NCBI GenBank assembly: GCA_024811115.1
Contig: JAKOGH010000743.1
Span: 248,001 to 312,000 of the forward strand
From: Terana coerulea
Lineage: Eukaryota > Basidiomycota > Agaricomycetes > Polyporales > Phanerochaetaceae
DNA length: 64,000 nucleotides
Direction of reading: 5' to 3'
Shown here in pieces: positions 1 through 12,101 of this stretch (positions are counted from its first letter, which is position 1; each line of letters starts with the position of its first letter). The translations under genes and the position numbers were made by a program. Below the pieces are notes generated by a model. The model worked only from the letters and a program-made list of their open reading frames with translations. It was not told where the DNA came from and did not search any database.

Positions 1-3000
1 GTCGCAAACAAAGAGGCGGCATTGGACGAGGTGCAAGCTCGAGAAGCTGCAATACAACCTAACCCGAGAAGTTAGCGGGACATCGGGACATCGGGACACT
101 GTCACTCACTTATCACCTGCGCTGTGACCAAACTTGAGGGCGTCTTCCAGCCGAGGAATGTTCGACCGATAGTGAGCGCTGTCATAACCTGAAACCAGAG
201 GGCAGAACAACAGGAGGGCACGGCTGAAACATGGTCAGTGGTTCTCCCTGTAGCATGACGCACGGCACCGACCATTTCTCGTGGCTTGACCCGTACTGAT
301 CGGCCAGACGCAGAGCCAATTTGCCCAAGTCCGCGGAGAAGCGGTAGAGCTCCCTGCGCTCAGCTGCAGCTACGATGAAGGCTCAGTATCCTCCAGTTGA
401 TCTTGCGACAAGGCTCACCTCCTAGCGCCCAGAAGAATCCCAGAGCGGTCCCCGGGCACATGCCAGCCCTGGAGGGCGCTGTCAGCAATAATCCAAATTG
501 CAAGTTCTACAATGAGTTGTACCTCAACGCGAGCCGGATTGTCTACAGCAGAGCTATCAGTACAAATAGAAACGGTGCATCGCATTCAACTGACCGTGAG
601 CCCGATGATGTCGGCGAAACCTTCTCCAGTACTCCAATACGCGTTTGTGCCTGCATCATTTAGCAACGTAATTGCTAGGTCCGTCTTTGCATCACGGGCA
701 CGGGGGATGGCGAGAATTTCGTCAAAGCCGACGGCCAAGATCTCGTTCTTCACCTCTTCAAACATCGTGTCTGCCTCACGTCTGGATGGGGACGGGCTGA
801 CTTCGACGCCCAATAGAGTGAGTCCAGTGATCGTGTCCTTAAGCGCGGCAGCATAATTCCCGTGAACAAAATGATTCCGCGAACGTATCCTCAGTATCTG
901 GGCCCTTGTCTCTGCTTCTTCCGACCGCGTCAAGCACTGTTCGACGTACGAGTCCGACGCACTGTAGTCGCCTTCACGATGCTGTTAGAGACGTATGCGA
1001 ATTTCGCTATGTAACGACGAACCTTTCCAAGTCGATAATCTAGGTATAACTTAGTAACATGCGGATCCAACAATCTGTTTGACAATAACACGCACTCGGC
1101 AAGTTTGAGATACAACGACATCGTCCTTTCAGGTTGCAGGGTCCAAGGATCGTCTTGCAGTAGTGATATTGCATTCAAATAGGCTTGCAGTGCCAACTAC
1201 GAGCCATGTTTAGCTATGGTTGCGCCCTTCCGAGAGGCAGGCGACAGACCTCGTGTGCACCGCGCGCACGTGCCGAATCACCCGCGTCGATGGAAAGATC
1301 AAGCAGCTCATCTCGCCGTGAATGTTCACGCAGCAAAGGCAAGCACCTGGAGTGACGATATTGGTTGCATCCGAAAACAAGGTCAAGACGAAACGTACCG
1401 TTTGGCGTGTTCGGCTATGCGGTAGATGTCGGGCGTCGGCTCGTGCAGCATCATGAAGATAATCTGCGACATGTACATATCAGCATATTTACACGGCTCC
1501 ACGAATAAAGAGGTTACCTTCAAGGACATCTTCGCGATAGAGCCTTCCGACAGGTTGGCGGCCTCGGCTTGCGCGGCCTGACGATACCGGTCGTGAGCAA
1601 AGCTGCACATATCACGCGCCCGCTGCACTAGCCAGCCATCTTGAATAGCCAGCTGCAGGCCCCGCATGGAGCCGCGCGAGGTGCCCAGCGTTGTTTCACC
1701 GAGATTAGACACAGCTCTGGAGACGCTCGCCATGTTGTCGGTGGTGTCGTCGTCACTGCCGCTGCTCGACTCGTCCCAGTCCATCATAAACGCTACCTCG
1801 GTAACCTTAAACCTGGGGAGGATAAGTCATAGTCCATCATTAGTCCAATTAATAGCTTACGTCGGTCCGAAGAAGGATGCCCAAGTGAGGTATCTCCGGG
1901 CGTCTTCGTCCAGCTCCTGCAGCTGCGTGATGAGGAAGGAGATGTCGTTCGGGTTGATGTCCAACTTCTTTGGGGCGAGAGCCTTCTCGATCGCCGCATG
2001 GTCGTAATCCCAGTGGTTCTGCTCCCCATTATAGGTAATCTGCGATGATCGAGGGATTCAGAAGCTTGCTCCACGACAACTCAGCGAGGCTTACCAGATG
2101 CTGCCGCTGTAACGTCGCTAAGACGTTCCGGGAGGAGAATGGGTTGCCAAGGGAGGCGGCGTGGATGAGACGGGAAAGAGGTTGGCAGTCCTCCTTCGGC
2201 CGCCGTAGGGTGCGGGACACGAGGGCTGATAGGGCGGAAAAGTTGAGCGGTTCGAGGTAGAGCCAGGTCGCGGCGCGGTTATTGAACAGTAGTCGGAGTT
2301 TGTCCAATATCTCTCTGACAGGTCGAATGAACACGGTGATAGCGGCAGAACCGAGCAGAAAACTCACGGTTTGTCGGAGCGCAGGGTTCCAAAGATCAAC
2401 TAGCATGCCGATTCAAGCGATTTAGACACAGCATAAATATTAAATCGGGTTGCCGTACCATGCGACTTCTTGAGCTTACTAACGCTCGTAGCAAATCGAG
2501 AGAGCTGATCGGGATGTCCTGTGAAAAAGAGTTTTATCGCCCATAAAGTCAAACACTTACGAGCTAGATGCTTCTTGCAGATCATCCAGGAAAAGCGCGA
2601 ACAGCCTCGTCTCAGCCAGAACCGAGAACACGCTCTCGACCAGCGACTCGAACCGTGCACGAAGCTCGTGGGTTTCGAGGGCTTCTTGCGGGGCATCCAA
2701 GTGGACATCGAACAACGCTAGAATGTCCTTGAGCTCTGGGACGCCTTGGTACAGCAGCGGGACATTTTGTAGTTGCGGACCGAGGCGCGCGCGCAGGGAG
2801 GCGACAAAGCGATGCAAGTCCGTGTGGAAGACAATCAGCTGCCTCAACACAGATGACAAGCATGATAGCTGTAAAAAGCGGTTAATGTTCGTCATATAAG
2901 CAAATGGCGGTTTCTCACTAGGGAAGCGAAGGGCGCGGACTCGGACTCTTGGAACTTGGCTTGACCCCAAAGGCCGTGCGCTGTAAGACGTCAGTTCGCT

Positions 3001-5478
3001 GTGAGAGGTGATAAGCGAACGAGAGTATACTTACATCTCCATCTCGCTTGGTTGGCTAGAATAAGCGTACTCTTACCGGCACTATACCGGTGATGTCTAA
3101 GACTAGCGTCGAGGGAGATGCCGGGATCACTCACCCAGGAGGCCCTACCACGATGACAGCATGTGTCCGCGTACGGCGAGAAGACGGTCCAAGGGCATGT
3201 CGTCTCAAACTATCACTTCCCGCTACACCAGGTCTCAGCGCTGAATCGTTCCCTGTAGACAACAAACGACGCCGACCATAACTCGATTCGACGCTAGGAC
3301 TGCCCAGGGATGGCGCGCTATTGCCGTCAAAGTGATGAGTCCCGTACACGGGGATGGGAGCGTTAAGGCTACCGCTGGCCGACGCTATCGTGTCGCTCTT
3401 TGACGAGCTTGATTCGGAATTGCGGTCTGCCGTGCCGGTCCCTTGGCTAGCCGAGGAACTGATGATGACGGAACTTGAAGACGTGCCGAGGTAACGGGAA
3501 TAGCTCGTAGATGCATGCCGGATGACGTTGCGGATCGTCTCCAACTCTTTCTCGCGCCCGAACTGTTCCGCTCTCAGTGTCAGGACAATGGCAAATTCAC
3601 ATGGTACCTTACCAAAGGTGATGGGATTGTAAATTCCTGTGAAACATGAGTCAGATGACCATATAGAGCCTGCATATATGCGCACTTACCGTGTACCGGT
3701 CTTGCGTACCAATCTCAAAGAAGGGGATAAGCTAACACACCTAGTCAGCGCCGGAATGCAATCGGATGTCCGCATTCCGTCCGCACCTCCGCTGAGACCT
3801 GCTCAGTAGCAAGGGTAACTGACTCAAGCAGGAGCCGTTGGCACTGCAATAGGTCGGATTTGAGGCCATAAGCACTGTGATACCGCGCATCGGGCAACTT
3901 AGACAGAAGCTATACACGTCATTTAGATGTAGTTGTTCCGTGTACCGACCATGTTGGACATACCTTGTCTATGATCAGGGCCAATACTTGGGGTACATCC
4001 CTCCGAACCTCGTGGACAGGCATCGGTCGCTTCTGGACAATGGCATGAAGCAGTTCCAACGGCCCGCCTTCGAACGGCAAAACACCGCGGCCAACCAGAA
4101 GTGTCCAAAACAGCACTCCGAGGGAGTACAGGTCTGTCCTCTGGTCCTCCGTCGTCGACTCCATGCCACCCCGTCTGCTCGGGGGCTAAGATGTGATTAA
4201 TACCCGATGTAAGAATGACGGTCCCTGACATGCGGACGTGGACGTACCGAGATAACATAGCGCTTCCTTCACCTTTAGCTTCCTGACTTCCTCGAACGCG
4301 TCCGAGCGTAAAACGAATGTGGATGGGACACCGAACTGCTCTAACGATACAGCGCGGTTGCCAAAGTGGACCAGGCGCACGAGACCGCTGTGTGCATTAA
4401 GATGGAAGGCATTGGCCCGTACTGCACACTGGTCAAAATCACGACGACCACCGCGCATACAATCATCTCACCTTCTCGATGTATGAGCCCGAACCTATAC
4501 CCGAGTCAGTATTAAAAGACGTAAACGGGACGGCCATGTGCAGACCTGTGTATCAGCTCGAGGGCTCGTGTGGCCTGGATCGCAAACCTGCGGGAACGCT
4601 TAGCGATAAATGCGCGTGGGAGAGCAAGGGTGTGCTAACTCAAGAAATGAAGCCAAGTCCATGATTTCCATCGGCTCGATTTCCTCCATATCTGGGTCCT
4701 CCATCCCCAGCATGTAGACATCTCCATGCGAGGTTGAGGGACGGCGAGACATGTCCGTCAGCAGGAGATCGTTAACTTTCGTCGTGGGGAAATACCGCCC
4801 GAGCAAGTTGAGACCGGGGTGGACTAAGAGTAGGACGACGCAGTCGCCGTTGGCCTTGGGGATATTGAAGAAATCGATCAGGCGGAGGGCAACACTCGAG
4901 CTGTCGGTATTATTCGCCAAACGTTCAAGACTAGCGCAAACAGATCAGAGCTTCAGCTTCCGACGCCGTCAACAGCCCGCTTACATGTGTGCCTCCCGCT
5001 CAATGCACATTGATGCGTTGGAATGTGCCACCGCTATCTTGGCCAGCACGGCCGACCCGTCCTTGAGACTCAGCCCCTCCGCGAGATACGTCATACTCCC
5101 GGTGTCCTCCCATTGCGTCGCCTAGTAAGAGACCCCGCGAGATTAGGCTGCATGGCAAGGTATCATACGACGGTGACTGACCTTCTCGAAGGTGTATCCG
5201 GGAACTGACAGCACGCCGTCCCTGAAGTAGAGGTTCGGGAGGGCGGGCTGCGCGTATTTACTGCGCATGGCAGAGACGGTGTCGGCGTCGCAGGGCGCGA
5301 CGGTGGTGGAAGAAAGCAAAGCGTTTATGAATCTGTCGGCCTTGACCAAACCCTTCCCAAGTGGGCACAGCGCCCGGATGTTGCGCGCGTGGCATTTGGT
5401 CCGACTGGAAAATCCGTGACGAGAGATCGGAACGGGGAGAGCCCGGAGAGGTTGCTGTGACGGTGACATCATCGGCAA
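1..5478 (-). CDS. Group X-type hybrid histidine kinase (N-terminal part; runs off the left edge)
   Basis: Sensor kinase of the Chk1/Mak2-Mak3 type: an N-terminal protein-kinase-like domain, then an AAA-type ATPase, then a long helical region. The GAF, HisKA, HATPase and receiver domains expected after these would lie beyond position 1. Seen in the sequence: a kinase-like domain from about 5200 to 3900 with the family motif PEQTG near 4175 and RTDLYSLGVLFWTLL just after; a Walker A GPPGAGKST split by an intron at 3075-3135; a Walker B LFALFLDDLQEA near 2580; and helical segments such as PNDISFLITQLQELDEDA near 1930. About a dozen short introns interrupt it. The catalytic HRD and DFG motifs are replaced. 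The start at 5478 is the best in-frame ATG but is uncertain. One base appears to be missing in a C run at 4169-4172. The family usually signals in oxidative or osmotic stress; that role here is inferred. Confidence 0.85.
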
Positions 5479-5806
5479 AGCCGCCCAGAAGTCTAGACCT
5501 TCCCGGCTTCCGTCGCCGCCATTGGCTGCACGTCACATATCAGTGACTTGTCGAAGCGTCATCGGTCACACTTACGGTTAAATCTGAGCTCGATCGTATT
5601 GCTCCCGTAACCAGGGGTTAGGGTCATCGATCACAGCAACACCCACAAAACACCCAGGACAACTTCTAGCTCAGCGCTCAAGCGCTCACAGGCCACACAA
5701 GGATCCATTCGAGTGAGGAGAATAAGGTACAGTTACACATTCAACCAGAGCATACTGACGCGCGAGACAAACAACAAGAAACGAGAAGAAAAAGGCAGCA
5801 GTGCAA
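5479..5806. other. Intergenic, kinase promoter and SUB2 3' end
   Basis: 328 bp between two minus-strand genes. It should hold the promoter and leader of the histidine kinase and the SUB2 3' UTR. It contains A- and C-rich stretches, and I see no further gene. Confidence 0.5.
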
Positions 5807-7930
5807 TTAAGAGGTCACTACGCACATGGCGTCAGTAGGGCGCCACATCCCATATGACCAATGACTTACTGTAGCTGGCGGGCTCAATGTGGTCCGGGAG
5901 TTCAGGCACTGCGACCTCGAACCTCGCCTGGATGGCGGCCATCACTTGCTGGTCGCTATCCGACGATACGAAAGTGATAGCGAGACCCTTGGTACCGAAA
6001 CGTCCGGCACGACTGTACATGCATGTGTGAACGGTAGCTCAAAATCTTGCGAGCAAATAAATCAAACTCACCCGACACGGTGAAGGTAGCTGTCGGCATC
6101 CGGTGGGCAGTCGTAGTTCACGACAATGTTCACGCGCTCGACATCGATACCACGACCGAAGATGTCGGTGGCGACAAGAATACGCTTTTCGAACGCCTTG
6201 AAGGCGGTGTAACGATTGATACTGTAACACCGTTAGTCGCTGGTAGACATGCTAATTTCGGATGGATATTTACCGCTCTTCCTGGGCCAAACCCGAGTGA
6301 ATGCTGATGCTGGGAAAATTGCAAGAAACTAGCAACTTGTCCAGTTCGATAGCACGCGCAACCGATTTGACAAAGATAACGACCTAAAATACGGCTAATT
6401 TAGCCTGAAGCGTATATGTTGTCGCACAAGCACAAACCTGGTTGAACTCCAGGGTATCAAGGAGCTCGTTCAGCTTCCTGTTCTTGCCGACTTCCTCCAG
6501 CTTGACGTAGTGCTGCTGGAGACCGTGTAGAGTGAGCTTGGTCTCATCATCAACGAAGATCTCGAGGGGCTGTGTGAGAGGCGCGTTAGCTGACGTGCAG
6601 AAAACCGGACCTATAACAGCTGACATTTTGCATGAACTTCTTGCAGGTAATGCGGATCTCCTTGGCCAAGGTGGCGCTGAACATCATGACTTGCTTGTGA
6701 TGAGGTGTGGCCCGGAAAATCTCCTGGACGTCACGGCGCATGTCTGGTGGGAACGCGTTCGAGGTGAGATGATCGTCGACAATATACGGAAGAGCAAAAA
6801 AAAAGCAGGTCAAAGCGAAGGCACGACAGGACGAGAAAGAGGCGCAACCGGAGACTCGGTCCAAATCTTCGTCTCGAAAGTGCCGCCTCTTCAAGGGGAC
6901 TGCGTTTGCCAGCGTCGACCATACCCTCCGCAATACTCCTCTTGCCTCCCCAACCTCAACGAGATTCCGAACCAGGTCCCGTCGACCGGGTGCCAAATTG
7001 GATCGCATGGCAGTGCTTGGAGAGCTTCAGACAGGAGACAAGCGACCTCAACTTCACGATACCCAGGGTCGGAAGATGGGCGCAAACAACGGGAGCAACA
7101 CGGGTGGAGCGTGCGTGCCCAGGTGATAGAGTTCAGGGGCAAGGCCGAAATGCGTATGATGACTAACCAAGCTGCTCGAGCATTTTGTCGCACTCGTCCA
7201 AAACGAAGTGTTTGACCTTTGAGGCGTCTAGGGCTTTGTCTCTTACAAGGGCGTTGAGGCGACCGGGAGTGGCGACGACGATGTGCGGGCACTTCGCCTT
7301 GTCACGGAGGAGCTCGGTGTCCTTTGATACGGGAGTACCACCGAAGAAGGTGCTGACTCGGACCTCAGGCATGTACTTGGCAAACCGGGTATACTCGTTC
7401 TTGATCTGGAACGCCAGCTCACGAGTGTGGCACATGACGAGGACAGAGACCTCGCCATCCACGGGCTCGAGTTGCTGCAGAGTGGCGAGAACGAAGACCG
7501 CGGTTTTGCCGTGACCAGACTTGGCCTGGCACAGTACGTCCATTCCAAGGACAGCCTGAGGGATGCACTCCTGTTGCACTGAGATAGGGGATGGTATGTC
7601 AGTCGTGACTTCAACAAATCACAACCGCGTCTAGGTAGCTCACCTTCGGATGGATGCTCGAAACCAAGGTCACTGATGGCACGCAGCAGCTCAGGCTTCA
7701 ACAAGAAATCCCTGGGTAAGCAGATGGAATAAGCGACTGGGTGGCGCGTATGACGACTGCGAATATACACACCTGAAACCCGTAGAATGGATTCCAGAGA
7801 AGTTTTTCTTGTCCGCCTCCCCGTCGGCAGCAGGTTGGGAAACGGCAACAGCATTGCCTCCCGCCGCGGGGGCGACAGCATCGTGCTCATCCTCGTAGTC
7901 GATCAGCTCCTCGTTGTCGTGTGCGCTCAT
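5807..7930 (-). CDS. sub2: DECD-box RNA helicase SUB2/UAP56 (mRNA export and splicing)
   Basis: ATP-dependent RNA helicase of the TREX complex, acting in spliceosome assembly and nuclear mRNA export. Motifs in order: N-terminal [18 protein letters not shown]-motif region [14 protein letters not shown], motif I AKSGHGKT, Ia [10 protein letters not shown], motif II LDECDKM (DECD rather than DEAD, diagnostic of SUB2), motif III MMFSATL, motif [11 protein letters not shown] and motif VI HRVGRAGRFG. The start at 7930 matches the conserved acidic N terminus. The C terminus is completed by an 11-base last exon (5807-5817) after a 52-base intron (5818-5869), giving PASYMTS, the form I recall for basidiomycete orthologues. 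At least six other introns of normal size are present. It is divergently transcribed from the dicarboxylate carrier. Confidence 0.95.
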
Positions 7931-8499
7931 TTTGAAGATGTCGGGGTTGGCGGTGGCGGCAGTCGGTACAGTCGGTGTCGAGTCGAGTGAAAGAGATGAC
8001 AAGCAAGCAAAGGACACGTCGAGTCGTGGACAGAGGCTGTGGTGGTGCGAGAAAAAGGGCGTGCACAGGACGCGTGGAAACTGAACCTTGGGCGCACGGA
8101 CTCGGCCGGCCGGCGCCGGCGAAAGGCGGGATAATGGGCGTCTGCGGAGGTCACACTCCTTGAGGCGCTGGATCTGCCGAGCCGAGAGGGGCTCATGCTG
8201 GGCACGAATGAATTGGCAGGCATTTGGACTTCTCAGAGTACCACTTGACACCCAAATACCGCACCTCACCACCATACAACACCTCCCATGCTCTCATACG
8301 ATCCTCACAAATATAGCGTAGATGTCTGGAATGAACACAGCGAGGCGCGCGGCGTCTATGATGGCCGATGGAGGCACTTACGACGAACGGCACGCTTGGG
8401 CTGCCTGGACATGAACTACGTTCAGTATAAAGCGACTCGGAGCAGATAACCGTGCCTCGGCAAGTTTCAGGCAGGTTTCTTGTATTGGCAGATTCAGAC
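7931..8499. promoter_or_regulatory. Divergent promoter region SUB2 / DIC1
   Basis: 569 bp between two divergent starts. It must hold both promoters and leaders. A pyrimidine-rich leader (as read on the minus strand) lies just upstream of the SUB2 ATG. No clear TATA box was recognised. Confidence 0.5.
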
Positions 8500-9933
8500 A
8501 TGGGACGTCAGCAAACATATCCGTTCTGGTGCGTACACTGCTCGATGCGCTTTTCAGGCTGTTGTACTCACCTCTCCACAGGCTGGGAGGTCAGTAAACA
8601 TCCCACTGTATGGGATTCGCATGACTGATATTTGTGATACTTGGATGCTTGTCAGGCGTGGGAGCTTCATGTGAGTAGCAGACTTGCGGTGCCAAAAACG
8701 CGTACTGAATTGTTACCCAAAAGTGGCCGCTGCATGTACCCATCCTCTGGACCTTACCAAAGTGTAAGTTCAGCGTTACTCAATAGTGTACTCAGCCGTT
8801 CCAACTTTCCCTTCCAGTCGTCTTCAGACCATCAAGCCGGCAGCCGGGTCTGCGAAACCCTCCATGTTCAGCGTAATCCGCACGACCGTCTCACAGTCGG
8901 GCTTCCGGAGCCTGTACACCGGTCTCTCGGCATCCATCATGCGTCAAATGACCTACTCGCTTGTTCGCCTTGGATCCTATGAGAAGATCAAGGAAACGCT
9001 GTCGCGCAATGGACGTCCGTCGACGGGACAGCTTCTTGTGGGCGCTATGGTCGCGGGAGGTGCTGGAGGCATCGCAGGCAACCCGGCAGGTGCGTACGTC
9101 TCATCCCTGCATGCTGTACAAGTGTAACCTCTGCGAATGTGTAGATATCCTGCTTGTGCGGATGACAAGCGACTCCATAAAACCTCCCGAACAGCGATAT
9201 AACTACCCAAACGCCATTTCAGGTTTGGTCAGTCTTGTGAAAGAGGAGGGTGTGAAGGGCTTGACAAGAGGACTGGGCACCAACACGCTGCGAGCCGTGC
9301 TTATGAACGTATGTTCTGGTTTAAGCTTGTTTCGACTTCCATGCGCTGATTTCTACAAAGGCATCGCAAGTAGGATCGTAAGTCATGGAATGTGCTACCA
9401 TGATCAGGGCGGAAAGATGACCACTTAACAGTTACGACTTCTTCAAGCACAAACTCTTGTCAAGCCCCGTGCCTGGTATCGGGTACCAATTCAAGGATAA
9501 CTTGTGGTGTCATACAGTATCCAGCTGCCTTGCAGGAACCGTTGCAACTAGTCCGTACATGTCTTGGATTTGGCTCTACATATTCTGATCTGCAGTTCAG
9601 CTGTGTGTGCGCCTGCAGACGTCCTCAGGTCACGCCTCATGTCTGGAGTGAGTCGTCTAATGCGCTATATCCTCGTGGAGTTGCTGATCCGATTCCGCAG
9701 TCCGGAGAACAGGCACCGTTAGAGATGCTCAAGCGTTCGTTACGAGAAGAAGGCCCAAAATTCTTGTTCAAGGGATGGACGCCTGCGTTCATCCGCCTCG
9801 GACCCAACACTGTTCTCATGTTCGTCTTTTTTGAGGTGAGTGCTGACATGATGAAATCTTTTGAGAGTGACCTACATCTCTTCCGCAGCAACTGAAAAAG
9901 GGATGGAGAACGTTCTTCCCGACCGACCCCTAG
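8500..9933 (+). CDS. dic1: Mitochondrial dicarboxylate carrier (DIC1-like)
   Basis: Inner-membrane carrier of the SLC25 family that exchanges malate or succinate for phosphate. Carrier signatures: PLDLTKVRLQT in repeat 1, a degenerate second repeat (GNPADILLVRM) and CAPADVLRSRLM in repeat 3, with DIC-typical blocks RYNYPNAISGL, ASQVGSYDFFKH and EGPKFLFKGWTPAFIRLGP. The N-terminal block YPFWLGGVGASLAAACTHPL is only obtained by joining four small exons: 8500-8528, 8582-8589 (8 bases), 8656-8670 (15 bases) and 8724-8763. All their introns are GT-AG and 53-66 bp. The ATG at 8500 gives MGRQQTYPFW, a short N terminus as expected for a carrier. The C terminus QLKKGWRTFFPTDP agrees with fungal DIC1. 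The dicarboxylate assignment rests on remembered similarity to yeast Dic1; another closely related carrier is possible. Confidence 0.88.
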
Positions 9934-11211
9934 AACCATAGACTATAGAACAACACACGCGTCATCCTCCGATCAACTATACCTGTCTCGCTCCGGTGTC
10001 AATGGACTGCGCTCAGTAGAGGTATGTTACAGCCCCTTAGATTATTCGCTTGGTTCCTGCCCCATGACTATCTATATTGCATCATACTGCATGTAATGTC
10101 TAATGTACAACGCTATCTGCGTGGACACTTTCGCGCTTCTCGTCATGCTGTGTACTCAACTCACTCCCCAACTGTCCTTCAACGCCTTCCCCAACTCCGT
10201 GATGCAACCGTTCCTGGTCAGTCTCCCGCTCTCAATACAAGACCCTGACTTCGGGCTGACACACTCTATTTATCTGCTCAGCTCCATGTTTCGACGTTAT
10301 CCGACGGACCAGGAGCCCACCTTAGCGTTCTGTCACTGCTGCGCCCTTCTGACTCGGCGACGTGGGTATCCCGTCGTCATTAGCGGCCCGTCGCCTACCA
10401 TCTACTTGCGACGGATTGCCAACGGACCTGCACTCAAATTTCGCCCAGCAATTTGCCCTGCCTGGATTTTCATAGCCTGCAACCAAGGAACCACAGAAGA
10501 TGCATCCTAGGGTGTGCGGATTTGCCTAAATAGTTTGAATTTACACTACCGTGGCGGAAGGCGGGCCAGGGCCGCTCTACGGGCAGAGCCCAGGCACCGC
10601 ACTCTCTATTTACGACATAGAGCAGCAACGGCTGTGAGAACGCTTGCACCCTCTGGGCTCTATCTCCTTGGACACCGTGGCACGTGTCTTCGGCAGGCAG
10701 TCATCCAGGCCTGCTCAGCGTATTATTGGAGCTGGAGGGCCGTCTTCCATGGGTTCCCATGCACTGACAGCTGGGCGACAAGCGCGGCGTTACTGCATAT
10801 GACATCCTTCACACATCCGCAGGCTTGTTTTGCGGGGTTCTTACAGAAACGTTGGGATGTGAGGACGTGCTGAATGCGGGCACGGCTGCCCCAGGGTCAC
10901 GTTGGCGCACGCCTTCTGACTGTCAGCGCCCGCGGCCGGACGTGTCATCACGCTGGACTGTGAGTACATCTGCGCGCATATGGCAGGTTCTACAATATAT
11001 GTCACGTTAGTGCTATGAAACGAGACTTCAATGGCGCTTGGTGATAGCATGGATGCCTCATCTGAAGTTCCAAATCGCTTACAGAGAAGGGAAGGAACGG
11101 GCACGGAGACGTATATAAGAGCCATGCTTTCAGTGGGGAAGACTCGACTTGCAATCGGGCAGTCAATACCTTCACTTCTCAGCTCAATCTCCTCACCTCC
11201 ACCCACTCACA
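9934..11211. other. Intergenic, no recognisable gene
   Basis: 1.28 kb downstream of DIC1. Open frames of up to 135 codons occur (10103-10510, 10514-10873), but their composition is not protein-like and they match no family I know. The right end carries the promoter of the next gene. Confidence 0.4.
11112..11119 (+). promoter_or_regulatory. TATA box of the small gene at 11212
   Basis: TATATAAG lies 93-100 bp upstream of the ATG at 11212, followed by a C/T-rich leader ending CACCCACTCACAATG. Spacing and context fit a fungal core promoter. Confidence 0.6.
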
Positions 11212-11663
11212 ATGAACCGCCTTGCACGCTTCGCGTCCTTCAGGTCGTCATCGTCGAAGGTAGGTCTGTGTGGCTGCACCGTCGTTGCTGTGCTCACGAC
11301 GACTCCTTGGTGCACAGCCGTCGATTGAGCGGGTAGAGAGCGACTCCAGCGTAAGGAGCTCGACGAGCGACTCGTCAACGTTTTCCTCGACCCTGAGACT
11401 AGTGAGTCGGCACGGTCCTCTGCTGCGTCTTGCGGATGCTGACCATGGTGCTCACGGCAGTCGACTTCGTCCTCACGAGGGACATTCGGAAACACCATCG
11501 CTTCGCCGTCTGATGCCGGACTTCCATTTATCGTGAGCTTCTCTCCGAGCGGACTGTTAAGCGACGCGTACTGATGTGCGGGAATCCGCAGGCGGAAGAC
11601 CTCGAGGACGACAATCAGGCGTGGGGTAAACCCCGCAAGCCTTTGACGCGTCGCCGCAACTGA
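11212..11663 (+). CDS. Small hypothetical protein (91 aa, four exons)
   Basis: Not in any single open frame, but reconstructable as four exons: 11212-11259, 11318-11401, 11461-11532 and 11592-11663. The three introns (58-59 bp) are GT-AG and all in phase 0, and the joined frame ends at TGA. The product starts MNRLARFASFRSSSSK, has a long Ser/Thr-rich middle and ends with an acidic then basic tail (AEDLEDDNQAWGKPRKPL). The N terminus is basic with spaced arginines and no acidic residues, which would suit a mitochondrial presequence, but this is only inference. No domain is recognised. The regular intron sizes, consistent phases and good TATA box make it likely to be real. Confidence 0.6.
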
Positions 11664-12101
11664 ATCGATAGAACCCCATTGGAGAACTCCCTTCTGTAAT
11701 ATATGTTTACATTAGTGTACCATATTTTGTTTGAGAACTGCACTTGAACACAGCTCACGTGTGATCAAGCACCCCATGCCACGGCGTTCATTGGCTAACG
11801 CGTGAGGACAAATATTGCGTGATGCACCGCCGCGAATGACCTGTGTGCTCGGGGAATGCCTTACAAACTCAAAGCTTCAAGGGCAGCGCGGTCCGGGCTC
11901 ATTGGTGGCAATATATAAACCCTTTCTCGATTCTTGATTTCCAGTTCAATCATATGTGCATTCCGAAGCTTGGGCAACCTGTCCAAATTTGGGGCCGTAC
12001 AGTTTTCATTTGTTTCTAGTCTAGGGACATCCTGATGATAGGGTCTCGTCAGACGATGTTTAGCAAGGCGAGGTGCAAGCAATACTTACAGCTGCGTGTC
12101 T
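11664..12101. other. Intergenic between convergent genes
   Basis: 438 bp between the small plus-strand gene and the minus-strand NAD(P)-binding gene. It is AT-richer than its flanks; I see only UTR-like sequence. Confidence 0.4.

Noticed and set aside
77..101. Triple CGGGACAT-like repeat near the left edge
   Set aside because: Short and confined to an intron of the histidine kinase gene; probably simple-sequence slippage.
10103..10873. Two adjacent plus-strand open frames of 135 and 119 codons
   Set aside because: No family likeness, odd composition and no supporting splice pattern; chance frames in intergenic DNA.
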